This document shows, piece after piece, positions 1 through 9,748 of a stretch of DNA of 64,000 nucleotides. How positions within the stretch are numbered: position 1 is the first letter of the stretch; each line of letters starts with the position of its first letter. The stretch is from Streptomyces sp. H27-H1 (GTDB lineage Bacteria; Actinomycetota; Actinomycetes; Streptomycetales; Streptomycetaceae): NCBI RefSeq assembly GCF_026627445.1, contig NZ_JAPNLJ010000009.1, positions 124,001-188,000 on the forward strand. The letters are read 5' to 3'. The notes beneath the pieces are model-generated. The model did not search any database. It had not been told where the DNA came from and worked only from the letters and a program-made list of their open reading frames with translations. The translations under genes were made by a program, and so were the position numbers.

Positions 1-366
1 GCGGCGCCAGTCGATGCTCTCGGCGGCCTCCGCGCCGAGCACCTTCCGGACGAGCGCCTCGACCTCGTGGTGAGCGGAGTCCAGCCAGGACATGTATGAG
101 ACGGCCTGCGACAGGGCCCCGCTGTCGGAGCCCTTCTTGTACTCGATCACCACCGGGCTGCCGTTCTCGTCCAGCCCAAGGGTGTCGATCCGGCCCCGGT
201 GCCACGGACCGGTCGGGTACTCCGACGCCAGGAACCGGATGCCGAGCATCGCCTCCAGGCCGGCCTCGACCCGCCGCTGCAGTTCCACCTCCAGCGCCAC
301 AGTCGAACCCCGCAGCTCGACGTCCTGGCCATCTGCATCCAGCCGGAACAGCTTCAGGTCGGTCAC
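1..366 (-). CDS. PD-(D/E)XK nuclease-like protein (DUF5655-like), partial
   Basis: The gene reads from a GTG at 366 and is cut by the window start, leaving 122 codons. The visible part has an N-terminal strand/helix region, then GRIDTLGLDENGSPVVIEYK followed by a KGSDSG loop. The spacing R-x-D ... (9-12 residues) ... E-Y-K is the PD-(D/E)XK nuclease core seen in DUF5655/DUF91-like proteins. A strong ribosome site (AGGAGGGGG) precedes the GTG. It diverges from the XRE gene at 597 and lies beside the pPIWI-RE cassette, so a nucleic-acid or defence role is plausible. Substrate and partner are unknown. The C-terminal half is outside the window. Confidence 0.7.
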   Translation of the reverse strand, partial: MTDLKLFRLDADGQDVELRGSTVALEVELQRRVEAGLEAMLGIRFLASEYPTGPWHRGRIDTLGLDENGSPVVIEYKKGSDSGALSQAVSYMSWLDSAHHEVEALVRKVLGAEAAESIDWRR

Positions 367-375
367 CAGCGTCCC

Positions 376-398
376 CCTCCTGTAATCACTACAGGAGG
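376..398. promoter_or_regulatory. Perfect 9-bp inverted repeat over a ribosome site
   Basis: CCTCCTGTA (376-384) and TACAGGAGG (390-398) are exact inverted copies around a 5-nt centre. The left arm is the anti-sense of the ribosome site of the nuclease-like gene that starts at 366. It could be an operator in this divergent control region or an RNA hairpin that hides the ribosome site. The rest of 367-596 holds no other gene I can support; it must contain the promoters of the two divergent genes. Confidence 0.6.
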
Positions 399-596
399 AT
401 CAATCGATACCGGTACCGCACTATTCCGGCCGGAGGAACGCTGGAGACCGTACCGGCTCGAGGACGAAGGAGTGGTCGGGCGGCACGCACCGTTCAGGGG
501 ACGGCTCGCCGGTGTCGGGGTTGATCCATCACGGTAGTAGGGCCGACAGCAGAGGCGCGGTTGCAATGAAGTCTTCAGTCTGGTTCTTATGGAGTC

Positions 597-1856
597 ATGA
601 CCGCGCCCCTTCGAAGGATCGAGCCGAGCCGCCTGGCGGCCCGGCGCGAAGAGTTGGGGCTGACACGAGCGGAGCTGGCAGCTCGGGCTGGGGTGTCGGA
701 AAGGATGATCTTCTTCTACGAGGAGGGCCGGCACTCGCCCACTCCGGCCCGGTTGGACCAGCTGGCCAAGGCTTTGGGGTGCGACTCTGGAGAGCTCACC
801 GGAGCTCCGCGCGGTGCGGAAACGCTGATCGATCTTCGTTATGCCGCTGGACTGCCCGTCGACCGAGTCGCTGAACTGCTGCGAGCATCGTCCGCCGGAC
901 GTGAGTTGTGCGTGTCCGCGGCCAAGGTGGCGGCTCTGGAGAGCGGTCGCCAGGTGCGTGGCCGGGGGTGGAAGGACACCCAGACGACCGGCAGGTTGCT
1001 CGCTCCTCTTGCGAAAGTCTACGGCGTGCCCGTGCGTATGGTCCTGGACGCCTGGATGCGTACACGTGCAAGTGAGCCGGCGCCGCAGATCCCGGGCAAG
1101 CGGCAGCAGGACCCCTCGCAGGCCGCACTGAAGACCTGGGAGTTGTTGAACGAACGGCAACGCATCTACCTGGGAGAAATCATGCGGGATGACCGTATGA
1201 CGGCGACCGAGATGTGGATGCGACGGATGCAGCGTCTGCCAGTGCCCCGAGCGGCCGAGTGGCGCAAGCTGCCGTTGACCCTCAAGGCCGCACCGTCACT
1301 GGTGGGCTATACACGCCTGCAGGAACGCCTTCGGCGTGGCGGAGTGCACGATCCTGGCGCTGGTCAGACCGTGCATGCACTTGAGCGGCGCGGGCTGCTG
1401 ACCATTACGGAGGACGCCGTCGAGCATCCCGGCGTTGGTTATGTGGACCGGGTGTTGGTGGAGATTACCCGCCGGGGCCGAGCAGCCGCCCGCGCCGGGC
1501 TGGGCGAGCCTCGTGAACCCGACCACGCAGTGCATCTGCTGTCGGAGTGGCTGTGGGGCGTATTGGCACGGGTTGCGGCGGCGGAGCCGACCGGGTTGGA
1601 GGACGACCGGTTGGCGGGCCGGTCCCTCTTCTTCATCGGCGTGGGCTACAAGGGGAAAGCGGGCGGTCAGCCGAGCCGGGGCTTCGTCGAATCCGTTCCG
1701 GTGATGGCGGCAGGGGGCACGCACGTTGCCGAGTACCGATGGCGATTGACCAGGCTCGGTAAGCGGCATATCGCGGAGTATCTCGATCTCTACCGGGAGC
1801 TCTATCCGCAGGTCAATACCACAGGGCTCGGCCTTTTTCCGGTCGACTCACTCTAG
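597..1856 (+). CDS. XRE-family regulator with two HTH segments
   Basis: A protein of 419 aa. The N-terminus is a classic XRE helix-turn-helix (RREELGLTRAELAARAGVSE, about residues 16-36, then FYEEGRHSPTPARLDQLAKA). A second HTH-like segment follows near residues 75-145 (IDLRYAAGLPVDRVAELL ... AKVAALESGRQ). The C-terminal 250 residues have winged-helix-like features (LERRGLLTITEDA, VEITRRGRAAA, WRLTRLGKRHIAEYL). It sits 60 bp upstream of the REase gene in the same direction. I infer a regulator of the pPIWI-RE cassette. The C-terminal region is not assigned to a family I can name. Confidence 0.75.
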   Translation: MTAPLRRIEPSRLAARREELGLTRAELAARAGVSERMIFFYEEGRHSPTPARLDQLAKALGCDSGELTGAPRGAETLIDLRYAAGLPVDRVAELLRASSAGRELCVSAAKVAALESGRQVRGRGWKDTQTTGRLLAPLAKVYGVPVRMVLDAWMRTRASEPAPQIPGKRQQDPSQAALKTWELLNERQRIYLGEIMRDDRMTATEMWMRRMQRLPVPRAAEWRKLPLTLKAAPSLVGYTRLQERLRRGGVHDPGAGQTVHALERRGLLTITEDAVEHPGVGYVDRVLVEITRRGRAAARAGLGEPREPDHAVHLLSEWLWGVLARVAAAEPTGLEDDRLAGRSLFFIGVGYKGKAGGQPSRGFVESVPVMAAGGTHVAEYRWRLTRLGKRHIAEYLDLYRELYPQVNTTGLGLFPVDSL

Positions 1857-1916
1857 AAGCTGGTATTCCCTCCATCTCGGGGTGATTGTCAGTGCTACGG
1901 TCTACGCTGCGGATTT

Positions 1917-3161
1917 GTGACGAGCCCCACGCACGACGATGCTCAGACACTTGACGAAACCAGGGTCCGCTACCTGGTCACCCGGGCCGCCCTGCGGGCG
2001 GCGAAGGCCATGACGTCGCCCGGCTTGAAGCCGGAGCAGCGTCTGGCGACCCTGATGGAGTGCCACGGCACAATGCTGGCGGCTCGCGGGCCAAGCAGCC
2101 CGCTGCGATTCGCCGAGTTCCGGAAGGCACTCAGAGGGGATCTGGCCGGGCTGCTGCCGGACGGCGTGAGCGCCTTGGACCTGGGCGGGTTGCTGGTTAT
2201 CGACCGGGACGGGCAGGTGACCGAGGATGCCTTCGACCTCGATCTGGAGCAGCGAATTCTGCTGCATACCCTGCGGAAGCTCGAACAGGACGCGGGCACG
2301 ATCAGCGACCGGGAGCTCCAGTCAGAGATCGAGCAGGAGACGGCATACGCGCTTCTGCGAAAGCAGGGTACGCAGCACGCCTACGAGGCAGGCCGGTCCG
2401 ACCTCATCCGGCATCCGGCGGGTCCGGTCGACCAACTGCGCAAGCTGAAATTGCCGATGGGGGTCGTCGACTTCTACGAGGAGATCCCCTACGGGTCCGT
2501 CCACCACGGCTGGTGGTTTCCCTGCCCGGTCTGCCGCTGGCCGATGCGCCTCACGCTCCGCAAGAACGCCGGCAACATCGTGGGGTCTGCTCGCTGCTGG
2601 CACGCCCCCCACGCGGACATGGGTGCCGCGTACCTGTTCCGTCCAACGTCGGACGAGAACGCGCCGGAGTTGCTGCCAGAGCCGTCGCCGGCGCGCCCGA
2701 GCGGGAGGGAGGCAGTGCTGTATCCGGACACCGAGACCCCGCCCGAGGCGCTGCCTGCGGAGGGCCACAAGGCGCTCGCCCGCGGCATCTGGAGATACAC
2801 CACCGTGCCGGGGCTTCCGGAGCTGGCCCTGTTCGACCGGTTGAAGGAGCGCGGGCTGAAGGTGGACCTGTGGCCGGGGCTGGACGCCTACGACCTGCTG
2901 GTCGAGGTTGTGCCGAAGCGACGCAAAAAGGTGTCGTTCAAGGTCGACGTCAAGGATTACACGTCGGTCACGACGCTCGCGAAGCTCATCCACGCACAAG
3001 AGGGCGACAAAGGCGGAGCCGAGTGGCTGGTCGTGCCGGACTACCGGGCCCGCCAGGTCCCGCTGCTCTCTGGGGTGTGCGAGAGGTACGGGATGAGGGC
3101 GGTCACCGCCTCCGAGTTCGGTGAACTGGTCTGCAAGGAGGCAGGGGTGAGCTGGACATGA
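1917..3161 (+). CDS. REase of pPIWI-RE cassette (pPIWI_RE_Y-like)
   Basis: GTG start, 414 aa. A helical N-terminal part (residues 1-170) leads to a Zn-ribbon-like stretch (CPVC near 202-205, ARCWH near 223-227). The C-terminus shows a restriction-endonuclease fold: PELALFDRLKERG, then GLDAYDLLVEV and FKVDVKDYTSV near residues 300-350, giving the D ... D-V-K catalytic pattern. Known from the family: pPIWI-RE islands carry such a REase beside a DinG-like helicase and the PIWI protein. The stop overlaps the helicase ATG (ATGA at 3158-3161), so translation is probably coupled. Confidence 0.75.
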   Translation: MTSPTHDDAQTLDETRVRYLVTRAALRAAKAMTSPGLKPEQRLATLMECHGTMLAARGPSSPLRFAEFRKALRGDLAGLLPDGVSALDLGGLLVIDRDGQVTEDAFDLDLEQRILLHTLRKLEQDAGTISDRELQSEIEQETAYALLRKQGTQHAYEAGRSDLIRHPAGPVDQLRKLKLPMGVVDFYEEIPYGSVHHGWWFPCPVCRWPMRLTLRKNAGNIVGSARCWHAPHADMGAAYLFRPTSDENAPELLPEPSPARPSGREAVLYPDTETPPEALPAEGHKALARGIWRYTTVPGLPELALFDRLKERGLKVDLWPGLDAYDLLVEVVPKRRKKVSFKVDVKDYTSVTTLAKLIHAQEGDKGGAEWLVVPDYRARQVPLLSGVCERYGMRAVTASEFGELVCKEAGVSWT

Positions 3162-6100
3162 GCGAGGCGTCGGTCAAGGAGACTGCGGTACTGGCGGCGC
3201 TGGCACTGGCCGCCCACTACTTCCCCGAAACGGTGGACGGGGACGAACGCGGCGCTGCCCCGTTTGAGCAGGCGGCGTTCCTGGTCTCCGGCAAGTACCA
3301 GGCGTGGGACCGATGGGACAGCCTCACCCATGAGGAGAAGCAGCGGATCACGGCGGTATACGCCATCGCCCCCACCGAGATCTCGGGTCTCCGGGCCTTC
3401 TCGATCACAGCCCGGACCATGCTCGCGCCCCTGCATGGAGACGACCCCAACGGCCCAGGGACAATGCTTCCCTTTGAGCTCGTCGGTGAAAACCCGTTCA
3501 CCGCCGTTGCCGCCTTCCCACGGGTAGGCGGCGACCTGCCGGGATACGTCGACCGTCTCACGGCCCGCTTCCGCCGGCCCAGCGGCCGTCCCAAGCCTCC
3601 GGACTTCGCCGGTCCGGGGACATGGGCCACGCAGGAGATGTTTGTGAACGGGGAGGGACAGATTCAGGGGCGGCTCACCATCCCCACCTACCCGCAGTTC
3701 ACCGCCCCGCTCGGCCACGATCAGCTCCCACACGTCTCCTCTGTCCCCTACCTGCCTGACGTCCGTATCCCCACGCCCGAACTCCTTGGGCTGGCCCGGC
3801 ATATCGACCGGCGCTACACGCCGGAGAAGCGCTATCTGCACCAGATCCTGCAGCAGCTCTTCGAGGTGCTGCAGACCACCGACAGTCTGTCCCCCCGCGA
3901 GGCGCTGACGATGACCGCCGGTCGGACAGAGATCTTCAACGCCCCGACCGGCACCGGCAAGAGCGTCCTGGTCCGGGTCATGGCCGCATGGTTCGCCGCG
4001 AACCAGTTACGCGTCGCCATCGTGCTGCCCGATATCAAGGCGTGCCTGGCAGCCACGTGGAATGTGCGTGGGGACCTCGACCACCTGCGTAAATCGGGGG
4101 TCATCGAACACGAGGCAGGTTGTGCCCACCTGATGTCCTCGTCCGGGATGCACGACCGCGCCCTCAAGCACGCCTCCCTGATCAACGAAGACCCCGACCT
4201 TCCCGGTGAGTGGGGTGAGCGAGGCGAGCGTGATCTTGACCAACTGGCCTACGGATGCGCGCAAAAGACCTTCCTGGAGGCCACCGGCGACTACCCGCCC
4301 GGGCGCGAGCCGTGCTTGAACCTGCGCCGTCAGGGGGTGGGGTCCGCAGCCTGCCCCTGGATCCCGACGTGCGGGAAGTTCGCCCCCGTCTACGACGCAT
4401 GCGCCGCGAACGTCGTCGTCATGAACCACTACGCCTTCATGCAGGGCAACCTGCGCATCGGCGTAAACCTGGACGGCCGGGCCGTCCGGAGTATGACGGC
4501 GGCCGAGTTCGCGCTTCGGACCTGCCACGCCGTGCTCGTCGACGAAGTGGACCAGTTCCAGTCCCGGGCCATCGACAACTGCGCCGGCGAGGTGGTCCTG
4601 CACTCTCGGCGGCACTGGTCCGCAGCGCCGCAGGAGATGGACACCGACGCGAAGCGGCTGCACATCGACGACGAGCACAACCTGCTGCCCGCTGTCAGCC
4701 ACGTGCGGCTGATGGCGGAGTTCCTCCTCCTGAGCATCTGCAAGAACGCCCTCAGCTTGCACGCCACGGAAGACGAGCGAGCCCAGGCCCGCATTCCGGA
4801 CCAGACCAGTACCCGCTGGCACTTGGCCCGTGGGCGGGACCGCGCACTGATCCGCCTGCTCTGGCCCGAGACGGAGATCGCGGAAGAGGCGGACATTCCG
4901 CCGGACTTCTTCCAGCGGCTCAACGCCCTCATGCCGGCCCGATATCGGGGCCTCGATCCGCTCGCCTCCCAAGCGAGTCTGCTCGAACCCGACTGGGACG
5001 ACGTGCGGCGTGCCCTCGGCGCCCTCGTGGCGCCACGAGGCGAGCACCTGCTCGACATGGTGAAGCTGGAGCTGCACACGCTTCTCGAGGATTCCATCAA
5101 GGACGTTCAACGGCGCTCCAAGGCCATCAACCTCCTGGTGACGCGCACCGCCATGACCGAGCTGGACGAAGCTCTGTCCGAACTGCAGGACAAGGCCCAG
5201 GACTATCGCTCCTCCGGCCTGCGGTCGGCACAGAAGATCGTGGAACTCCTGCGGGCCACGGCAGTCTCCTCGGTGATTCCGCTGGGCATGCTCGGCCGTT
5301 CCATCACCGGCTACCGCATCACCGGGCTTGACGACAAGGAGAAGAACGCCAGCCTTGTCGCCCAGACCATCACCGGTGACCCGCACACCTACACCGCCGA
5401 GCTCGGCGGTGTCGTCTCGCTCCTCCTGGCCGCTGTGGAGCGGCCGGTGATGGGCTTGTCGGCCACCGCATACTTCCCCCAAGCCGTGCGCGAACATGTC
5501 CATGCCCCCGTCCGATGGTGGATGACCGACGCGCAGGCCAAGTCCATCCGGGCCAGGAAGCACCGTATCGAGTACGGAGAGGGCCACCCCCTGTTCGGGG
5601 AGCCCATCAAGGTGTCAGGCACCCACCCCAGCCGCAAAAAGGACGCCCTGATCGAACTGGGCAGCAACCTGTACGACCAGAAGATCCACCGCGAACTCGA
5701 ACGAACGGCGGCCCAGGACCCCGATCGCGCCCACGTGCTCGTGGTGGCCAACTCATACCAGCAGTGCGCCTGGCTGGCGCGCGGCATCGCGCAAGCCGGC
5801 CACTACGGCGGCGGATTGTGCGTCGCGGTGCGGGCGGAGGACCGTCACCGCGCAGACCCCGACCTGCCCAAGGAGAACGTCGCAGTACGCCTCACCGCCG
5901 AGGAGTTCGAGGACTTCCCCAAGCACGGCAAGATCCTGGTCGTGCCCCTGTCGCTGATTGCCAGGGGGCTCAACATCGTCGTCGGCATCCGCTCCGCCGT
6001 CCGCTCCGTCTACCTTTGTGTACGTCCCCTGGCGCTCCTCAGCGAGCCCGCCGAGATGTACGCCAGCATCAACGCCGCCGGTCTGCGGGCCCTGCCGACC

Positions 6101-6487
6101 GGCGGTCGCTCGAACCCGTCACAGGGGCTTGCCGTCGGTCGTGACGCTGCCTGGGAACGTCTGTCCCTTCTCCTGCGGACGGCCCCGCAGTTCACGGCCA
6201 TGCACAAGTCGCTCCAGGAGGAGGTCGTCGCGGGCATGATCGTCGATCTCATCCAGCTGGCCGGCCGGGCTCGCCGCGGAGGCACCGAAGCGGTCCTCCA
6301 CATGGTCGACTACGCCTTCCACGAGGACACCTGGAACGCCGACCTGGAAACAGTCCTGCACCGCATCTACTCCCAGTGGAAGCCCGAGGTGCGCCAACGG
6401 ATGAACGAGCTGTACGGAGAGGCGCTCAACGCGTTCCTCTCCTACGCCGGCATCGAACCCCACGAGCCCGGCTTCCCGGACGCCTGA
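3158..6487 (+). CDS. DinG/XPD-like Fe-S SF2 helicase of pPIWI-RE cassette
   Basis: A protein of 1109 aa. Walker A is FNAPTGTGKSVLV near residues 257-269. Four cysteines follow near residues 366, 385, 397 and 404 (YGCAQ, EPCLN, AACPW, PTCGK), in the place of the Fe-S cluster of XPD/DinG helicases. The Walker B/DEAH-like motif is VLVDEVDQF near 458-466. The C-terminal half holds the second helicase domain, ending with motif VI-like DLIQLAGRARRGG near 1030. The N-terminal 240 residues resemble the Z-domain region described for pPIWI-RE helicases. Codon 284 is TTA (4007-4009), rare in Streptomyces and read only by the bldA tRNA, so expression may be developmentally limited. Confidence 0.85.
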   Translation: MSEASVKETAVLAALALAAHYFPETVDGDERGAAPFEQAAFLVSGKYQAWDRWDSLTHEEKQRITAVYAIAPTEISGLRAFSITARTMLAPLHGDDPNGPGTMLPFELVGENPFTAVAAFPRVGGDLPGYVDRLTARFRRPSGRPKPPDFAGPGTWATQEMFVNGEGQIQGRLTIPTYPQFTAPLGHDQLPHVSSVPYLPDVRIPTPELLGLARHIDRRYTPEKRYLHQILQQLFEVLQTTDSLSPREALTMTAGRTEIFNAPTGTGKSVLVRVMAAWFAANQLRVAIVLPDIKACLAATWNVRGDLDHLRKSGVIEHEAGCAHLMSSSGMHDRALKHASLINEDPDLPGEWGERGERDLDQLAYGCAQKTFLEATGDYPPGREPCLNLRRQGVGSAACPWIPTCGKFAPVYDACAANVVVMNHYAFMQGNLRIGVNLDGRAVRSMTAAEFALRTCHAVLVDEVDQFQSRAIDNCAGEVVLHSRRHWSAAPQEMDTDAKRLHIDDEHNLLPAVSHVRLMAEFLLLSICKNALSLHATEDERAQARIPDQTSTRWHLARGRDRALIRLLWPETEIAEEADIPPDFFQRLNALMPARYRGLDPLASQASLLEPDWDDVRRALGALVAPRGEHLLDMVKLELHTLLEDSIKDVQRRSKAINLLVTRTAMTELDEALSELQDKAQDYRSSGLRSAQKIVELLRATAVSSVIPLGMLGRSITGYRITGLDDKEKNASLVAQTITGDPHTYTAELGGVVSLLLAAVERPVMGLSATAYFPQAVREHVHAPVRWWMTDAQAKSIRARKHRIEYGEGHPLFGEPIKVSGTHPSRKKDALIELGSNLYDQKIHRELERTAAQDPDRAHVLVVANSYQQCAWLARGIAQAGHYGGGLCVAVRAEDRHRADPDLPKENVAVRLTAEEFEDFPKHGKILVVPLSLIARGLNIVVGIRSAVRSVYLCVRPLALLSEPAEMYASINAAGLRALPTGGRSNPSQGLAVGRDAAWERLSLLLRTAPQFTAMHKSLQEEVVAGMIVDLIQLAGRARRGGTEAVLHMVDYAFHEDTWNADLETVLHRIYSQWKPEVRQRMNELYGEALNAFLSYAGIEPHEPGFPDA

Positions 6488-6509
6488 AGAGAAGAAGAGA
6501 AGAGGACGC

Positions 6510-9314
6510 GTGACCCAGCCAGACCGCGAGCCCGGGATGTACCTGAACACCCTCGGCTACCGCTGCACCCCGAAGCTCGTCGGCGACGCCTCGGTGTACG
6601 TTCGGCACTTCGACAGCGAGACCGAGAAGCTGTGGAGCGACTTCAGCAGGCAATGCGCACGCCGCTACGGCGACGACGCGGCGCAGGCCCCGTACTCCAT
6701 CGCTACCACCGTGCTCAGCACCCTAAGCGGCGGCTACGTCTACTTCGATCCCGACTTCCGTGGGCCGTTCCTCGCCTCGCGCGAACCGCTCGACAGCGAG
6801 CTGCTCTGTCAGGTGTTCACCCTCACCCATGCGCTGGCGCTCGGCGAGAAGATCGACACCATCGACCTCACCATGGCTCCTGAGCTCGCCAAACGAATCG
6901 CCGCGTCAACAGAACACCGATACGCGCTGGCCGACCACCTCAAGCCGGTCGACGGCACGCAGCCCAACGCCCCCGGATGGGTCTACCGGACCGTCGCCTG
7001 GGACCTCTCCCGCCGCATGGCCGCCAAGCCCTGGGCAATCTCCGACAGCAGGAAGATCGCACTGCGCCCCGACACCACCGGCGGTCTGGTCGCCCTGGAA
7101 GAGCCCTGGCAGAACGAGCAGGGCGGCCGGTACGCACTCTCCCGCACCGCGCTGCGGCTCAAGACTCTTCCGAACATCGCCAGTCCCGTGCTCCTGGTGT
7201 CATCGAGGGTGACCCGCATCTCCTCCTCGCTGATCTTCTCGAAGACGGCCCTGGCTGTGCAGCCCGGCTCTGGGCGCCCGCTCCTTGAAGTGTCGCTCAA
7301 TGGCCGCGGCGCCGCCCGCACCGTGAACCGGCTCGCGCTGGAGGCGCTGGGGCGTCTGGAGATGGACTACTCGATCTTGCGGACGATCGACCAGCGATCC
7401 CGCAGGGAACAGGAGCTCCTCAAGACGGCCCGCGAGGAGAAGAAGCCGGCGGCGTTCCCCCGCGAGCACCCCGGCCAGGTGTGGCCAGTCCTCCCCAAGA
7501 GCTTTTCCTTCCCCATCGGCACCGGCACCGGGATGCAGCACCTGCGTCTTCTCTACGACCACGTTGCCGAGGCGTTCGGCGACGCGGCCGTGCCTTTGAC
7601 GATGCGGGAGGCGCCCATGACGCTTCCCCACCGGCCGACCGACCCCGAGCGCGTCACCAAGAAGGAGCTCGAACGCCGCAAGGAGGAACGAGAGAAGAGC
7701 GAGAGCAAGGAGCCGCTCCGGGCGCGAGGCAGCGCCGTGCCCACGCCGGAGTCCGTCTTCTCCGCCGTCGAGGCCGCCGGCTTCAAGAAGCTGCGCATCG
7801 CCTGCCTTTGGTACCGCGACGAGACCCGGCTGCGGATGCTCGACACCCTCTGCAAGACCTACGGCATCGACCCCACGGGGCTCGACCCGCACGACGGCCA
7901 GGAGTTCAGCCTCCATGGCGACCAGATCACCGCGGTGCTCCACCTGGCCACCGACTTCCTCAAGCCCGGTGGACCGGACGGCAGGCGAGAAGCCCTGGCA
8001 CAGACCGGAGCTTCGCTGGCCTCCCGAGACGGAATCCTCGTCGGCGCCTGGTGCGAGACCGAGAAGCCCGAGGCCGTGGACGAGCAGAACGGCACGGACG
8101 CCGACAGCCGCGACGGCAAGCTCCTGACGCGATCGTTCCTTGCAGGCCTCGGCGTTCCCACCCAGTACATCCTGGGCAAGAACGACAAGGGCATCGTCAT
8201 GCCGAAGGCGAAGGACCACCCGGCCGAAATGGCCCTCCTCGACCTCTACCGCTCGCTCGGGGTCATCGACGACCGCATCGCCAACGCGCTGGAACCCGAA
8301 ACCTCCGACTATCCCGTTCACCGAGTCGCCCAAGTCGGTGTCCATGTACGCCAGCAGAACCGGCGGAAGGGGGAGAACGGGCCCCCCAAGGTCGTGATCA
8401 CCGCATCAGCACTCATCCCGCCAGCCCATGTCGGCGGAGCATGGAGCATGCTCGGTTGGAGCTCCACCCGACCCCAGTGGCAGCCCTACCGCAGCGCCCA
8501 GCCCGCCTTCCACGCCACGGCCTACCCCCAGGAGAACGGGGACAAGAAGACTCACCGGCAGCGCTGGGACGACGCAGCCGAGGCGGTCGAATTGGCCCTC
8601 GGAGACCTCGCCGAGGAGCTGGACGATGTCCCCTACATCGTCACCGTGGACGGGCTGGCCTGCCGCCGCATGTGGGAGGGGCTGCAGAACATGAACCAGG
8701 GAGCCTCCCGGACTCCGCGATTCAGCCGCTACTGGCTCCCAGGCAGCTCCCTGAGCAGCGACGAGAGGCCGCGCGCCGTGATCCGCATCAACATCGCGGA
8801 CGAGGAGGTCCCGCCGCCTGTCAGCACCACGCGTGTGCTGAAGGGACAGGCTGGCGCCACGACAGATGGCGAAACAACTCGAATGCTGTATCAAGTGGAT
8901 GTGGACTTCGGCGCACCCGTCTGGATCTTGTGCAACGTGCCGCGGGCGTATGACGGCGACGGTGCTGGCCGGCTTGGCTCGAAGTACGCCCGATGGGACG
9001 CCAAGCGGTCCGTCCACTCGGAGAAGAAGGAGGAGCGTCGCAAGGGTGAGATGCCCCAGAACTGGTACTCCATGACCGCGACCGAGATCTACCCGCTGGC
9101 CTGCGCCGAGGGCGTCTCGGCGGAAGCTCTTGCCGTGGCCACGGCAAAACTTTGCCACCAGACCCTCTTCTGGTCAGACCGGGCCCGCTTCCCCGTGCCC
9201 TTGCACGCCGCCAGGCAGATGGACATCGACCACCCGCAATACCGGCGCACTGCTCCTCCCGAGGAGAAGCCCGCCGCCGAGCCGGGTTCTGACGGCGAGG
9301 CACCCGAGCAGTAA
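6510..9314 (+). CDS. pPIWI-RE protein (prokaryotic PIWI with RNase H-like domain)
   Basis: GTG start 22 bp after the helicase, behind a purine-rich ribosome site; 934 aa. The protein has an N-terminal domain (residues 1-280), a charged linker near 375-410 (ERRKEEREKSESKE), a MID-like segment (KLRIACLWYRDETRLRMLDTL, near 425-450) and a C-terminal RNase H-like PIWI domain (DDVPYIVTVDGLACRRMWEG near 710-730, VDFGAPVWIL near 795, YSMTATEIYPL near 855). Order, length and neighbours match the pPIWI_RE family (MID domain X plus RNaseH domain). The family is proposed to use guides against invasive nucleic acid. I cannot verify every active-site residue by eye. Confidence 0.75.
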   Translation: MTQPDREPGMYLNTLGYRCTPKLVGDASVYVRHFDSETEKLWSDFSRQCARRYGDDAAQAPYSIATTVLSTLSGGYVYFDPDFRGPFLASREPLDSELLCQVFTLTHALALGEKIDTIDLTMAPELAKRIAASTEHRYALADHLKPVDGTQPNAPGWVYRTVAWDLSRRMAAKPWAISDSRKIALRPDTTGGLVALEEPWQNEQGGRYALSRTALRLKTLPNIASPVLLVSSRVTRISSSLIFSKTALAVQPGSGRPLLEVSLNGRGAARTVNRLALEALGRLEMDYSILRTIDQRSRREQELLKTAREEKKPAAFPREHPGQVWPVLPKSFSFPIGTGTGMQHLRLLYDHVAEAFGDAAVPLTMREAPMTLPHRPTDPERVTKKELERRKEEREKSESKEPLRARGSAVPTPESVFSAVEAAGFKKLRIACLWYRDETRLRMLDTLCKTYGIDPTGLDPHDGQEFSLHGDQITAVLHLATDFLKPGGPDGRREALAQTGASLASRDGILVGAWCETEKPEAVDEQNGTDADSRDGKLLTRSFLAGLGVPTQYILGKNDKGIVMPKAKDHPAEMALLDLYRSLGVIDDRIANALEPETSDYPVHRVAQVGVHVRQQNRRKGENGPPKVVITASALIPPAHVGGAWSMLGWSSTRPQWQPYRSAQPAFHATAYPQENGDKKTHRQRWDDAAEAVELALGDLAEELDDVPYIVTVDGLACRRMWEGLQNMNQGASRTPRFSRYWLPGSSLSSDERPRAVIRINIADEEVPPPVSTTRVLKGQAGATTDGETTRMLYQVDVDFGAPVWILCNVPRAYDGDGAGRLGSKYARWDAKRSVHSEKKEERRKGEMPQNWYSMTATEIYPLACAEGVSAEALAVATAKLCHQTLFWSDRARFPVPLHAARQMDIDHPQYRRTAPPEEKPAAEPGSDGEAPEQ

Positions 9315-9493
9315 CGGCCGGGGAACAGGGGGCCGTGGAGGCGCCGCTGTTTGTCTACCAGCCCGCCCTAGCCTCGGGCTTTCACGAGGTGGGATGTCCG
9401 ATGCTTGATCAAATAAGCGGAGAGCGCTCTTGATCAGCAACGATGGGACTTGTCTAGGGTCCTGCTGGCTGCACGGAAGGAAGCAGTCTCCAG

Positions 9494-9748
9494 GTGAAGA
9501 AGCGTATTGGGTCGTACCCGCGTATCCGCATCGAGGGCGGCGGTCTCGCAGGCCGGGTCGTGCTGCTGGTCCAGACACTCCGCAAGGCCGGCTTGGACAC
9601 CGCGATATCAGCGGCGCTGATGCCATGGCGGAAGGCTCGGGCGGTGCACGATCCGGGCAAGATCCAGCTGGACGTGGCCTGGTGGTCGCGCTGGCCGGGG
9701 ACTGTCTCGCGGATGTCGGCATGCTGCGCGCTGAGCCGGCCTTCCTCG
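9494..9748 (+). pseudogene. IS1380-family transposase fragment, frameshifted
   Basis: From GTG 9494 the frame reads KKRIGSYPRIRIEGGG and LRKAGLDTAISAALMPWRK, the usual start of Streptomyces IS1380-type (DDE group 1) transposases. The match ends after DPGKIQLDVA. The continuation (VVALAGDCLADVGMLRAEPA) lies one frame over, so about one base is lost near 9679. The match stops at about 9748 without any DDE catalytic region. The stretch 9315-9493 in front looks like the left end of the same element, with no gene. The remnant suggests past mobile-element activity at the edge of the pPIWI-RE island. Confidence 0.65.
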
